Assembly (NCBI GenBank): GCA_035771165.1
Contig: JAWNZC010000220.1
Location: 795,001-859,000, forward strand
Source of the DNA: Paragorgia papillata
Lineage: Eukaryota; Cnidaria; Anthozoa; Scleralcyonacea; Coralliidae
Direction of reading: 5' to 3'
Length of the DNA stretch: 64,000 nt
A model generated the notes under the pieces. It was not told the origin of the DNA. It worked only from the letters and a program-made list of their open reading frames with translations, and did no database searches. Shown here one piece after another: positions 41,307 through 52,800 of this stretch; the stretch's first letter is position 1; every line of letters begins with the position of its first letter. Made by a program: the position numbers and the translations under genes.

Positions 41307-43501
41307 GGTGGTGGTGGTGGTGGTGTCGGTGTCGGTGTTGGTGTTGGGGTTGGATTGGTTGGTCCCAAGAAACCTTCAAAAAATCAAAACAACTGTATTT
41401 ATTGATAGCAACCGATATGACAGTATTTTTAATTTTGATAACCCATTGCATGCCCATTGCATGCCCTCATTAATATTGCTCTTCTATGAAAAAGAGGAAT
41501 ACCATAATAATTTATATAGATCGTTTTCACTCACGTGATCGGTGGCCCCATTGGGGTGGTGAAACAATACAAAATATTTAAATAAGAAAGAGCTAATTCC
41601 CATACCGTACACCAATATGGCCGCCATTTCATTGTTTTGGTACACCAATATTGCCGCCGTGACGTCAGATGAAAACGATCTATTAAGTAATACGTACCAG
41701 TTATGTTTGGTTTGAATTTGATTAAAATACAATGTGTTTGATGAATATTTTCTCGTCCTTGGTCAGTGTTGCCAGTTTTACAACGAAAATTTAATTTTAC
41801 AATTACTCCTAGTTTCCAAGTCTCTGGCGTCTTGTTTAAATTCCACTGTAAATAAAACAAAATCAGCATTTTAGAAATAGCAATACTAAAGACCAAAGAA
41901 TATTTAAAGAGTAATTGAGGTGAAATATATCTCGGTTGCTTTAGTTTGAAGAATTTTAGATAACTTTTCCATATTTCGTTGTGTTCAGTTTTGAGATATT
42001 TAACAATTATTGGACGAGGTTGAGCAAAATATCGTGATTTATCAGTGGCGAGCAGATCAATTATTTGCCGATGCCGACGGCAGAGAAAACTGTCGAGAGT
42101 GTTTAGCAATGGAATACTGACGTTTTGAGTGGAGCTTTTCATAAAAACTTTCAATTGTTTCTTTTACAATTTATAATATTGTTTATTGTGTTACAGGTTA
42201 TACATATTAAATAAGCAAATTGTTTTGCAAAATTTAGTTTATATGTTATAAATTATGAAAATAATTTTTACCTTTAAAAATAACTGTAAATACTCGTACG
42301 TTAATTTATTTTATTTTATTAGCATTGCCAGATAAAAAATGTTTATGTGCAGATATAAGCAACATAAAAAAGTTACTTATAGTTAATACAAACTAAATGC
42401 TAGTAACGATGGCAGGGGATCGATCCGCAACAGCAATTAGCCAATTACAGCGGGCCCGAGATATGAGTTAATGTGATAAAGCTGTATAAGTATACTAAGT
42501 ATAACTAAATATATATAATTTACAGATACAGATGCTAACAACAGCAAGAAATTGGACGGCTAAGACTACGGACAGAATTACATTTTAGACATATAGTTTT
42601 AAACGTGCGAGGCTTTTCACATTTTCACTTACCTTTAGAAATGTCTTCTCTTCACTTGTGAAGATCTTAAAAATATTATCTTTTAAAGATAATGGTTTCC
42701 AAACATCTTGATGTAAATATTGTGTTTGTTCCTGCAAGATGGAACAATTATTGTTCTTCTTATCAAGCGCAATTTCTTTCTGTCCAATGTTCTTAACTAT
42801 TTCTCTCTTTTTGGTTTTATCCAGAATAATCAAAGCAGAGCCGTCGTTGAATCTTTCACACCCTACAGCTAAGAAATGGATGGCATCACTCAAACGTTTA
42901 TTCAAGGTAGTGTTCTCTTTTAGTAACTTTGACATTGTTTCAGTGCTGTAAAAGTTACATAATTTGTGTAACTAGTGACAGTTACATCGTCAGAAAAGTA
43001 ACTAGTTACCGATAAAAGTTACAATGAAAAGAAAGTAACTAGTTACAGTTACAAAGTAACTCCAAACATTTTGTAACTAGTTACATTCCTTTGTCCGTGT
43101 TACTGGAATCAACAAAGAAATTACTGGTTTTTAGATGCCAGTACCATAATTATGTTTTTACAGCTAAATATAGTTGTCACTAAGCAGAAATAGTCAAATT
43201 GTACATAATATACCTTTATTATTATATCAAAACCATTTTTTATCAACAAAGAATGACATCCTCAACTGAAAATCAGTAACTATAGCCACATTTTTAAACC
43301 AAATATTGTAACTAGTTACAGTTCTTTAAAAAAGTAACTAGTTATTGTTGCTTCTTCAAAAAGTAACTAGTTATAGTTACAGTTACTTCTTCAGAAAAAG
43401 TAACTACTTTCAGTTACAGTTACTTAAAAATGTAACTAGTTACTGTAACTAGTTACTTGTAACGAAGTTACTCACAGCACTGCATTGTTTAACCAAAATT
43501 G

Positions 43502-43561
<60 letters not shown>

Positions 43562-43656
43562 TTGTTTGTTTGTTTGTTTGTTTGTTTGTTTGTTTGTTTG
43601 TTTGTTTGTTTGTTTGTTTGTTTGTTTGTTTGTTTGTTTGTTTGTTTGTTTGATTG

Positions 43657-43693
<37 letters not shown>

Positions 43694-43718
43694 GTGATTG
43701 ATTGAATGAATGAGTAAG

Positions 43719-43802
<84 letters not shown>

Positions 43803-46800
43803 AAAAGAAACCAGAGAAACGTCTCAACAATTTTCGCCAGGATTGTATAGGTTGTCCTGCTGCCTACGCCATCAACTTCCTACCCAGTCCTTTTACTATA
43901 TCAACGGTATCCATTTACCTTGTGAGCATATACTCTGGTTCGTTCCAAAGCGTCTCCATTTGCTGGCATTGCTAATATTTGAATAACTAGTTACATAACG
44001 ACCGTGGAAGTTACAATGGTTCATATATCGTCCTGAATCCTGTTGGGAAAAGTAATATGATCTCTCTCCTTTGCATCTCCATAATTGTTTCTTTTTATTT
44101 AAATTACATTTCTTGAGCAAAACAAAATTATAATTTTTATCCGCCCATCCTTCTTCAAGACACTCCAGTGTGTCTGTATTTATCAGTTGGTCATTTCGGT
44201 TCCAAATCCATCTCTGAGATGATATGCTGTAGTTGCAGGAATCGGTTACTTTAGCGAATCTAAATTTAGATCCTATTGGTATATATTGGCAGAGACACAT
44301 TTTGTTATCCTTTTCTTGAACAAGGAACGAGGAGTTATAAGCTTTATTAAAATAGAAAGCAAAAAGTAAATATATTAATAATAATAATTCATGAAGAAAA
44401 CACAACAGAAATGGGTCTAAATTTTGGCCGCTCATGATTATAGATAGATAGATAGATAGACAAACTTCCGGATCGATTTTCTCAGCTTAAACAGATAATA
44501 TCTCAGGATTATATCTTGATTGTTGATGAACCTGAACAGTTATATAAAATATCTGCATACGGTCGCTCATATTGCTGCATATGACTTTCCGAGGTGTTGA
44601 TGAGTAAAATAGTCTGGCGTTAGAGCAAAAAGATAGACGTTGTTCCACAACAACAATTAATGCGCATCAACCCGCAATGAAAAAGTAATTTTATCCAACA
44701 ATCGAAATATATATAGTAAGGTTTGATATACTGCCGAAACAGAGGAAGTAGGAGTCTAACGTTTTGAGCGAAAGCCCCTCTGACGAAGGGAGTATCAGAA
44801 ATAATATCGAATATATCAAACCAAACTATATTTCGATTAGTGAAAAAAAAGTAGCGTGCTGCGTAGGCAGTGTAGAAACAACAATCGAAATATAGTAAGG
44901 TTAGATATATTGCCGAAACAGAGAATGTAGGAGTCTAACGTTTCGAGGGAAGGCCCTTCGCTCGAAACGTTAGACTCCTACGTTCTCTGTTTCGGCAGTA
45001 TATCTAACCTTATTATATTTCTATATTTCGATTGTTGTTTCAACGCGCTACTTTTATTTCACTGTTTGGATAATTTTATCCAAGGCGTTTTACGTATTTG
45101 AGCAGTTGAACAAATTATTCATTAAATGGTAACAAATTTTCAGTGTTTCAATTGACATGAATAACGTGGGTAACTAAACGAATGATTTAAATTGTCACAA
45201 ATAAATAGTTATTCATTTAGGAGCATAGGCGTAGAGTTTTGTTTTTGTCCAGGGGGGCTGAAGTGCTGAACAGGGCCTTTTTAATAATTTTCCCGTGGGG
45301 GGCGTTTACAAAAAGGGACTCTTCTAGGGGGTCCGGTGGCATGCCCCCCCGGAAATTTTTGTAATTTAGAGTCTTGGAAATGCCATTTCCTGCATTCTGA
45401 GGGGTGATTTTTAAGAACACTGAAGGTCATGAAATGTCATAAAAACTAGTTAAAATACAACACATTTCAACAATTTTTCGATGTTGTGTTTACTGGGTTG
45501 TCTTATCACTGTATATGGGTGCTTTTGGCTGACAGGAATGAGGCTGTAACAGTTACTTTAGCCTAACGAGTAACCTATAATTTGTGAATGGTGGTTGATG
45601 AGTCAGTTGCTGCAAAATGTCTGCGGGGCTCAGCCCCCCCATTAAGATTTCTCGGGGGGCTAAAGCCCCTCAGCCCCCCCATACTCTACGCCTATGTTTG
45701 GGAGAATAGAACTTCTCCGTCTAGAATGGGGAAGCTGGACACGGAAGTTCAGTATCAATCCAAGATCAAGACCGTAAAAGGTCATCTACAAGACATTGGA
45801 CACTTAGCCAAGTGCATGATAAAATCTCCACCCTTGTGAATCGCCATCACGTACGAATGCCAATATTACCCTTTGCGGAAGACGAACAGCCCTTCCTCAG
45901 AAAACGAGACGAAAGTCATTAAGACTGATTGTACTCTGGAGAGAAATCACACATGCAATATCATATATCATAACAATGACTAATATCATCAAGGTTTAGC
46001 CTATCAAGGTTTCTAGTAGGTAGGCCCCTAGCCCCATCAAATTATAGGATATTGATTGATTGATTGATTGTAGATACATAGACTTAATATGGGCGAAATT
46101 AAGTTAAAGAAAAAAGAAAACAATATATTAAGATCTGTCGATTTAGGTTCAACGGAACCCTAAAACTTACGTCCAAATTTTCCCCAAGCCGGCGTTTTTA
46201 TGTTGCAAGTAACGTCTGGCGTTAGCTAGAGTAATTAAATACTCTAATTTAATTCAAAGGATTAATACCTTTTCAACACCTACTGCTTGATGTTGAGAAA
46301 TTAAATAGATGAAAATGCTTGCAACAGCACAGCCACAGCCACTAACACTCCTAGGTTCAAGTCATTACATGGTTATTAGTACATGTTTGTGACATATTGC
46401 TGTTGATAACGTTCTCTGGTTTTAATATTAATTACATATTGCTGTTGATAACGTTCTCTGGTTTTAATATTAATTCGGGTTACGAGCTTTCAGCTACCAG
46501 TCTGCACCCGTCGAAGGCTGCACACTGGTAGCCGAAAGCTTGTAACCCGAATTAATATTAAAACCAGAGAACGTTATCAACAGCAATATGAATAATCCTG
46601 GTTTCGCATCCAACATCTTTAAATGTTTGTGACAGTTGCCGTCTAGGTTAGTGTAGTCCTGAGAAAGACTGTAAGGTCAAATGGTGGTGGTAGTAACTGA
46701 CGTTTCGACGCTGACGGTGGTGAGGTAGTCAAACCACCGCTAACGACAGACTTTCTAGTGAACGCACTAACTAAGTATATAAATTTATCTTGGACTCAAT

Positions 46801-47212
46801 GTCAAAGTTGCTTGAGACAATATCCAATGGGATAATAGTAAAGATAGCCATACATCTTATATGATTCGGGCGATTGTATACAATATAAATACTTACATGT
46901 GAGATATAACAAATATTCATTCTCCACACATTGGCCGTATTTCCCTCTCGTTGACACAAACGTTTGATTGTTTCCATTACAACGGCAACTGCTACAGTTC
47001 GTATTGTTAACACAGACAGCATTGAGACCTTGACAGTCCGAACAACTGGCTTGGTTAATTCCGCCTAAACATTTAGGATTTGTAAACACATCTTGCTCTC
47101 CTCGAATAATGTGTATTTGCTTTGTATGAACTTTAGATAAAACAGTCAAGGCAATTATAACAAAGAAAGAGAAGTATTTCAAACGGGATACCATGTTTAC
47201 TTTGTCCGGCAA
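37069..47212 (-). CDS. Gene D: lectin-like receptor with YxVP-repeat tail
   Basis: Exons in transcript order: 46897-47212, 43919-44341, 42633-42868, 41698-41845, 41127-41373, 40702-40730, 40502-40585, 37853-37936, 37069-37463. Phases run 1, 1, 0, 1, 2, 1, 1, 1, stop. Total 1962 bp, 653 aa. Same layout as gene C. Exon 1 and its upstream DNA are distinct from B/C, while exons 3-9 and their introns are nearly identical to C. Two start codons are possible in exon 1 (47212 and 47194). The second sits directly before the hydrophobic signal segment; both give a plausible secretory leader. Confidence 0.77.
37853..37936 (-). CDS. Gene D exon 8: Thr/Asn-rich segment, copy 2
   Basis: 84 nt, phase 1 to 1, S-R-M where gene C has S-W-M. 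Confidence 0.58.
38310..39053. mobile_element. AATCTCGTAC-family inverted-repeat element
   Basis: TIRs of about 73 bp begin AATCTCGTACCCAG. The 11-bp direct repeat GCCTCAGTGGC is at 38299-38309 and 39054-39064. Interior non-coding and AT-rich. Present in gene D only. Confidence 0.62.
39054..40072 (+). repeat. tRNA-like unit split by an insertion
   Basis: Removing the element at 39079-40013 and one GGTTAGAGC copy joins an A-box (TGGCTCAATGG, 39061-39071) to an arm TCTAA…TTAGA and a B-box (GGTTCGATCC, 40049-40058). Together they form a tRNA-sized unit of about 73 nt. It is probably a tRNA pseudogene or SINE head. Only the 3' half remains at 26586-26640 in gene C. Confidence 0.5.
39079..40013. 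mobile_element. CAACCTCGT-family element in a tRNA-like unit
   Basis: TIRs CAACCTCGTCCCCAGGG, 9-bp duplication GGTTAGAGC (39070-39078, 40014-40022). It encloses open frames of about 100 codons on both strands that look like nothing known. Lies in gene D intron 7. Confidence 0.65.
40502..40585 (-). CDS. Gene D exon 7: Thr/Asn-rich segment, copy 1
   Basis: 84 nt, phase 1 to 1, same as gene C exon 7. Confidence 0.6.
40702..40730 (-). CDS. Gene D exon 6: 29-nt microexon
   Basis: Same coding sequence as C except the last base (donor G|GTAAGA instead of A|GTAAGA). Phase 2 to 1. Confidence 0.6.
40780..40990. repeat. (GAGTA)n/(GAGTG)n microsatellite
   Basis: Gene D intron 5. Confidence 0.85.
41127..41373 (-). 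CDS. Gene D exon 5: Pro/Thr stalk and transmembrane helix
   Basis: As gene C exon 5 but 12 nt longer: extra Thr codons in the stalk microsatellite (41255-41325). The frame is kept because the repeat unit is a triplet. Confidence 0.72.
41698..41845 (-). CDS. Gene D exon 4: D2 3' half
   Basis: Same as gene C exon 4, phase 0 to 1, donor G|GTACGT. Confidence 0.72.
42633..42868 (-). CDS. Gene D exon 3: D2 5' half
   Basis: Identical borders and phase to gene C exon 3; one residue differs (K for N before N-N-N-C). Confidence 0.72.
43502..43800. repeat. TGTC/TTTG/ATTG compound microsatellite
   Basis: Gene D intron 2; same order of motifs as gene C with different unit counts. Confidence 0.85.
43919..44341 (-). 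CDS. Gene D exon 2: mannose-receptor-like trefoil
   Basis: 141 codons, phase 1 to 1, with W-A-D-K-N-Y-N-F in place of W-Q-K-E-N-Y-F-F. Homology with the B/C copies stops about 30 bp into the upstream intron (near 44370). Confidence 0.74.
45234..45696. mobile_element. Inverted-repeat element, CATAGGCGTAGAGT ends
   Basis: Ends CATAGGCGTAGAGT and ACTCTACGCCTATG, with G/C-rich GGGGGGCT blocks inside each end. Target duplication not clear. Confidence 0.45.
46897..47212 (-). CDS. Gene D exon 1: signal peptide and Cys-rich module
   Basis: Leader Y-F-S-F-F-V-I-I-A-L-T-V-L, then I-I-R-G-E-Q-D-V-F and the same seven-Cys spacing as B, with C-S-D-C-Q-G-L-N-A-V-C. It ends T|GTAAGT in phase 1. Flanking DNA is unlike B/C, so this is an independent, older 5' end. 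Confidence 0.74.
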
Positions 47213-47810
47213 AAATATCGGCAGTAACAGTGTAACACTAACAAACTGTCAAAACATGGAAGGTTATCATCACCCTTCTGCCGCCTGCTGTTTGGTTGTT
47301 GAAGAATTAATCGTTGTCCATGTATTGCGTTGTTATGATTAGACTCAATGAAAGGCAGTTCGTTGATGTAATCTAGTCATGATTTGTCACACTGGGGCCT
47401 GTGCTGATGATCCATTTGCCTACATTGTATCAGTTCCGTCAAGGGCCCCTATCGGTTCCAAAACGGCTTCATCCGATCGGACGGCGTGGCAGTGAACTGA
47501 CTTCCGCCGGTTGGCTATATTCCGCCCTATATAGGCTGGCTATATTTCGCATCCGGCCTTTTGAAACCCGAGCACTAAGTTGATGTTGTGACGTCAAAAT
47601 ATTGCCCACTGAATTGATTTAGGATTAGCGTTAGAGTAATGGTTATATTTAGGACTAGAGACGAGAACCATAGACTTAGTCGAATGGACATTTTCACCAA
47701 TAGCGACGCCATCTTGAATTCAGTGCATTGTGGTCTATTCAGGGTAACAAGCATAAGTACGTTTAGTTATGCTTGGTTACCCTGGTTACACCACAATACA
47801 TTGCGAATGG

Positions 47811-48075
47811 GTGTTGGTGGCACAGTGGTTAGCGCACGTGCCTTTCATCTCTGCGACCCGCGTTCAATTCCTGCTCTCAGCAGTTATCTGATTAAAATTT
47901 CACCTTGGCCGCATGTGAGAAGAGTGCTTCCAGTTTGACTCTACCAAACATCGCAGGTTTCCTCCGGTTTCCTCCTGTAGAAACACTGGACCAATGAGGG
48001 ATGGCCCTTACGGGACCTCTAGGGAGAACAGTTAGCTATTAACTACTGATCAGTAGAGCTATCCAGTATAAATAA
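47811..48075 (+). repeat. tRNA-derived SINE
   Basis: A-box TGGCACAGTGG (47818-47828) and B-box-like GTTCAATTCC (47862-47871) at tRNA spacing, followed by a unique body (GGTTTCCTCCGGTTTCCTCC) and an AT-rich tail. No gene found between 47213 and 48724. Confidence 0.55.
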
Positions 48076-49275
48076 GATTAGTTTTTTTCATTTACGATTT
48101 AATACTGGAATAATTATTATTGCGGGACAGCGAACTCAGGGTGGAGAACATATAAGACGCAGAGTTAAGTCTCTCGACATTGAAGAAACTATCTACTATT
48201 TACTATTTTTTTTCTGTTTCTTCTTGTGTAATAAGAAGATAGCTATTTATTAGCTTTGGATTAATTCCTGTATATTTTATTGGCATATAGTTTAGTTGTT
48301 TTTTTCTGCGGTAGTTTCCAATTAATGTAAACCGCCTTACATTAATTACAGAGGTTTCAAACTAAATGTACAAATAGGGGAGTTCAAGGTTTATTTCGCC
48401 ATATATTGCAAGGGGTGCAAAACCAGTGGGGCGAGCGCGCGGTCATGCCTATTTATCCTTGTGAAAATCATGGCGAAACTTGCGACGCAAGAAGGATATC
48501 GCTTCGGTTTTTGTCGAATTCGTCTTTAATCGTCGTTTGGATCGCTTTTCTGTGGGCTAGTATGTTCGTTCTTTGATTTTAGACCATTATCGCTGATAAC
48601 CAACGCGTAGAAACGCTATAATACGAAAGTTTCCTCAACCGAGGGGTGGCTGCGCTGTTATGACGGGCACGACTGAGTGACGATTTCAGCAACGCAATGT
48701 AAAACTTTAGCTCCAACTGAACTCCAGGGGCGGATTTAGGGTACGTCAAGCACGTCATGCGACGTAGACAAAAATCCCAGACTAATTTATTCGTGAATTA
48801 ATTAGTTGGAAAACATTTTTAAAAATTATTTAAAATTTGAAAATTTCAAATTTTAAAAATATTCAAATTTTTAAAAAAATTATGTGAATTTTTAATTTTT
48901 TTAAATTTTCAAAAATTTCATTTTCGCACGTATTTAGCGCGCTATATCGAGGAAAATTTAATAATTCTCTGACTCAGCCCCCCTCCTCGGCTGGAGGACA
49001 CTTAGTGTCTTTGTCTACTTCATGTAGCCTGAACGAAACTGTTCATACGGTAGGGATAGAGAAGGATTTTATTTACAAATGTGGATAATTAGACTACGTC
49101 AAAATGGCCGTCTACGTCGAAATAACGAGCACTGATTGGACAAAGACAATAGAGGTACGTCGGAAGTAGATAGTCTACGTCGGAAGTAAAATATTTTGAT
49201 TTTCTTTGGCTTTTGATTGGCTAGCAAAGGATATTTCGACGTACACGGACTACGGCAAGAGTGCAAGACTACGGC

Positions 49276-50544
49276 TAGACTTGGACCAAGTCTGTCTCTC
49301 GAGGGGACGTCGAGCGCGCCGCGAAGCGGCGCGCGAGGAGAATGGGGAGAGGGAGAGAGAGACAGACTTGGCTCACTTGCAGCGCGCCAAAATTTACCGA
49401 CCTGTTTTTGGGTCGGAGGCGTGTCTTCAGACTTGGATCAAGTTTGTCTCTTTACGTCATTAATCACCGCTCATTACAATGAACCGGAAAACCAAAAGTG
49501 ACTTACTGTATTTCGTTGCTTGGGTCTTCGGCTTCGACTTCGGTACTTGTCAGTGAGTGTCACGATTTTTTTTAATGAATTCGTAATCAAGGTAGTAATC
49601 AAGGTAAAAGTTTATTTATACTTTATGCAAACCACCGTCTTGGTGCTTATTACCTATGTTTCTTTGCTGGTGAATTATTTGCTGAGTTTGAGATGCCTTT
49701 CATCCATCTCTAGCTCCACAACCACGGTATTCAATATTAGTAATTTATAATTTACTTACGCGAACAGTGGATGCACCAAATTCTTCTGGCAACTGAAATG
49801 TGTGCGGGGGACCAGTACTTTCTTCTGCTGTTTGGTCTGGGAAAAGTTCTCGACTACCTAGAGTTTCATGCCGCGACAGTCTTGTCTTTGTTTTCTCACT
49901 AGGTCCAGAGTCCTTACATGCGTTTATTTGTCTCTAACGATTCTTTTTCGGCGAATATCTTCTCCTTGGTCGCGTTGAACTTACTTCGAACTTCGCTTAC
50001 TTTCTTTACCAAATTGGCATTTTTTTCAGCACAATTTCTACAGATTAAATTTGTTGATCGGGAAACGTCGTTGCTAATATCAATATATCATGACCCAACA
50101 ACAATTCCAGTTGTTTTCTCAAAGCTAGGTGAGAAAATCTTTCTTCTGAAATCAGCGTTAATGACTTCACTACCACACAGAATACATATTGTTTCACTTG
50201 CTCTACCAGATAATGCTAAACGCGTTACAGTCTTCGTTGGAGTATTCTCTGAGTCTCTATCTGTCATGTTTCATATTGTGTCTTAACAGATCTAGACATA
50301 ACGCTGTTATTTGAAACATGACGCAAGGTTACACTTCGGGCATCCGGCGAAGGTGATAAAACCGGAAAATGAAACACTGTGTCAACTTCATAAATTTTCG
50401 CGCCGAAATTTGATAATGTGTGATAATTAGATTTGAAACGCTGCAAGTGAGCCAAGTCTGTCTCTCTCTCCCTCTCCCCATTCTCCTCGCGCGCCGCGCG
50501 GCGCGCTCGACGTCCCCTCGAGAGACAGACTTGGACCAAGTCTA
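49276..50544. mobile_element. MULE-like element carrying a gene fragment
   Basis: Near-perfect terminal inverted repeats of about 106-109 bp (49276-49384 and 50439-50544) start TAGACTTGGWCCAAGTCTG. Both ends are flanked by the 9-bp direct repeat GACTACGGC (49267-49275, 50545-50553). Long TIRs with a 9-bp duplication fit the Mutator superfamily. No transposase is seen; the cargo is the broken exon at 49760-50267. Confidence 0.7.
49760..50267 (-). pseudogene. Broken first exon of a Cys-pair (CxxC) protein
   Basis: The ATG at 50267 opens a reading frame with C-I-L-C-G, then F-R-R-K-I-F. A TGA at 50088-50090 interrupts it. The same frame goes on with L-I-C-R-N-C-A-E-K, V-K-K-V-S-E-V-R and T-K-E-K. 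A +1 shift near 49915 is needed to continue into a Ser/Thr/Glu-rich segment ending at a clean GTAAGT donor (49754-49759). The paired CxxC plus basic coiled segment resembles an N-terminal zinc-binding module common in repetitive invertebrate genes (recalled, not checked). It lies wholly inside a transposon. Confidence 0.5.
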
Positions 50545-50638
50545 GACTACGGCATAACTAAGCTATCTGAGCCGGCAGTCAAACTTCTGTTTGAGACTGT
50601 CACGGAACTTGTAGAGAATGCTCTACACTACAGAGTGG

Positions 50639-50920
50639 CCAGACTGGAAAGTTTGCAAACTGCGCGACCGAGATCAGAATTTTCCGAAATTTTGCGCGCC
50701 CAATTTTCGAGTTTGCGCGCCCGGTACGAAAATTTGCGCGGATATTTTTTCCTTTTTCACGCTTTGCTGCGCGCTCGCGCTTGAAATATTGCGCAATAGC
50801 TTTTCCGACGCGGCTGATTTTAAAATTGCGCGCCTGATCGGAAATTCTCGAAATTTGCGCGCCCAGGCGCGCATTTGGTCCGAAATTTCTCGGTTGCGCG
50901 ATACAAACTTTCCAGTCTGG
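50639..50920. mobile_element. hAT-like MITE
   Basis: TIRs begin CCAGACTGGAAAGTTTG, and the 8-bp target duplication is CAGAGTGG (50631-50638, 50921-50928). The interior is rich in TTTGCGCGC subrepeats. Non-coding. Confidence 0.65.
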
Positions 50921-52349
50921 CAGAGTGGAAACGATGAATATTTGTTGAAGGCGATCTGTTGCGATTTGACAAAGAAACTCTAATCGTGTGGTTTCCTCGT
51001 GGGTCAAGAGTTTTCGGCGCAGATATTTGGCAAGACATTACATCGGGATATCGACGCGGAGGCATATATTCCTCAGTATGCTAAAGCTGTTTGTTGAACG
51101 AAAGTTAAGAAACGTTGTATGGTGAGTGGATACTATCTTATCTTTAGTTCCTCAGACTTGTGCAACCGTGAAAAGCGTAAATTATTTAAATTAGATGGGA
51201 TATGTAGAGCTCGAGTATATTTATGAATAATTCATAATTATTGAGATAATGAGATGTGTTACAAATATATAGAGAATAATACATGGATGTGCGGAAATAT
51301 GAAATTTATTTCGAGTGTTGACCAGGATATCTCACGAGTGAGCGAAGCGAACGAGTGACATATCCTGGTCAACACGAGAAATAAATTTCATATTTCCAAG
51401 CATCCATGTATTGTTCTGTTTATTATATAAAAAAATTGTCCTATTGCCTTGCAAAAATTGCATTAAACTATAATGCTGATTCAGCGATAATCGTCACATG
51501 TGCGATTATCATAAATAATCGCACATGTGAGATGATCACTTTTATTAGTGGCGGAAAAATCAATAAAACACTCTATTTTATATAATAAAAGTAAGTAATC
51601 CATCACTGAATATTATAATTAAATCTTACTGTAGCCGAAAGTTTGTAGCAATTTTAGATCAATAGCAACAGAATGTAAATCATTTTTAATATACAATTTA
51701 AAAAAAAATGTAAAAATTCATTTATTAAAAAAAGGGAAGCAATTAGGTTTATATATTATTTCATCATATATTATATATATATATATATATACTGTAGAAG
51801 ATGTTGTAAAAACTTTTGGCAGAGTGCTCGATGGGAATCCAGAACATATTATAGTTAAAGTTCAAAGACTCAACAGGTTATTATTGTTTTATATATATAT
51901 ATACAGTATATATGTGAAATACCGTAGTAAAATGTACTTTAAACAAAACAATTTTCTAGGCTATATCTGAGCTAGCATATTCATCTCTTCTCTATACTAA
52001 CAATGTTATATTAAGTTAATATAACAGTAAATACCTTCTTGGGCTTATTATGCAACATCGATAATTTAGATGTTGTGTAGTGGGCTCGAGGGGGTATATA
52101 TTGTCCATAGTTTGTTAATTATTAATTATTAATGTATACACCAAACAAGCAAATTTTGAATTTTGCTTTCTTGTAGATTCCCCATCACCGTAAATTATTA
52201 TTTTCTTCTTTCATATCTATTTGTACTATCTATATTATCTGCAATGAAATAAAGTATTTATATATACAGTATATATATATTTCTGGGGGGGAAAAGAGAA
52301 AAAAAAGTACTTGGTAGTTACTAGTTAGTATGTATGAGTATGACTTGGA

Positions 52350-52800
52350 ATGATGTAGAGAGGTGAGCTTCTCTATATGTCCATGAAATGTCCCATGTGG
52401 TCTTTTGATACTAAAATGACTTCTAATCAGACAGTCCCTGGCTGGATAGAGGTATTAAGGCAAGTATCTGGTGCCTCAAAACCAGACAACTCAGGGTAAA
52501 TAAGGGGTAAAGTATTAGTTAAGATGACTAGGATGATGTAGAGAGATAAGCTCCTCTATGTCCATGAAATGTCCTATATGGTCTTCATAATTATTCTTCT
52601 AATCAGACAGTATCTGGTGCCTCAAAACCAGACAGCTCAGGGTAGATAAGGGGTAAAGTATTAAGTAGTTAAGAATTAAGATGACTAGGATGATGTAGAG
52701 AGATAAGCTCCTCTATGTCCATGAAATGTCCTATATGGTCTATTCATAATGCTTCTTCTAATCAGACAGTGTCTGGCTAGTATGTGTTAAGGCTAGTATC
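52350..52800. repeat. Tandem repeat, unit about 155-180 bp
   Basis: Three diverged copies containing ATGATGTAGAGAG, CTCTATGTCCATGAAATGTC and AATCAGACAGT. Non-coding as far as I can see. Confidence 0.55.

Larger units (their letters stand above)
30742..44370. repeat. Segmental duplication unit 2 plus third exon-2 copy
   Basis: Runs from gene C exon 2 to gene D exon 2 and about 30 bp beyond. It differs from unit 1 by the TTAA element, 1.1 kb retained at 38046-39141, and microsatellite lengths. Confidence 0.75.

Noticed and set aside
49918..50286. Plus-strand frame of 122 codons
   Set aside because: The coding character (CxxC pairs, donor site) is on the minus strand; the plus frame is its shadow.
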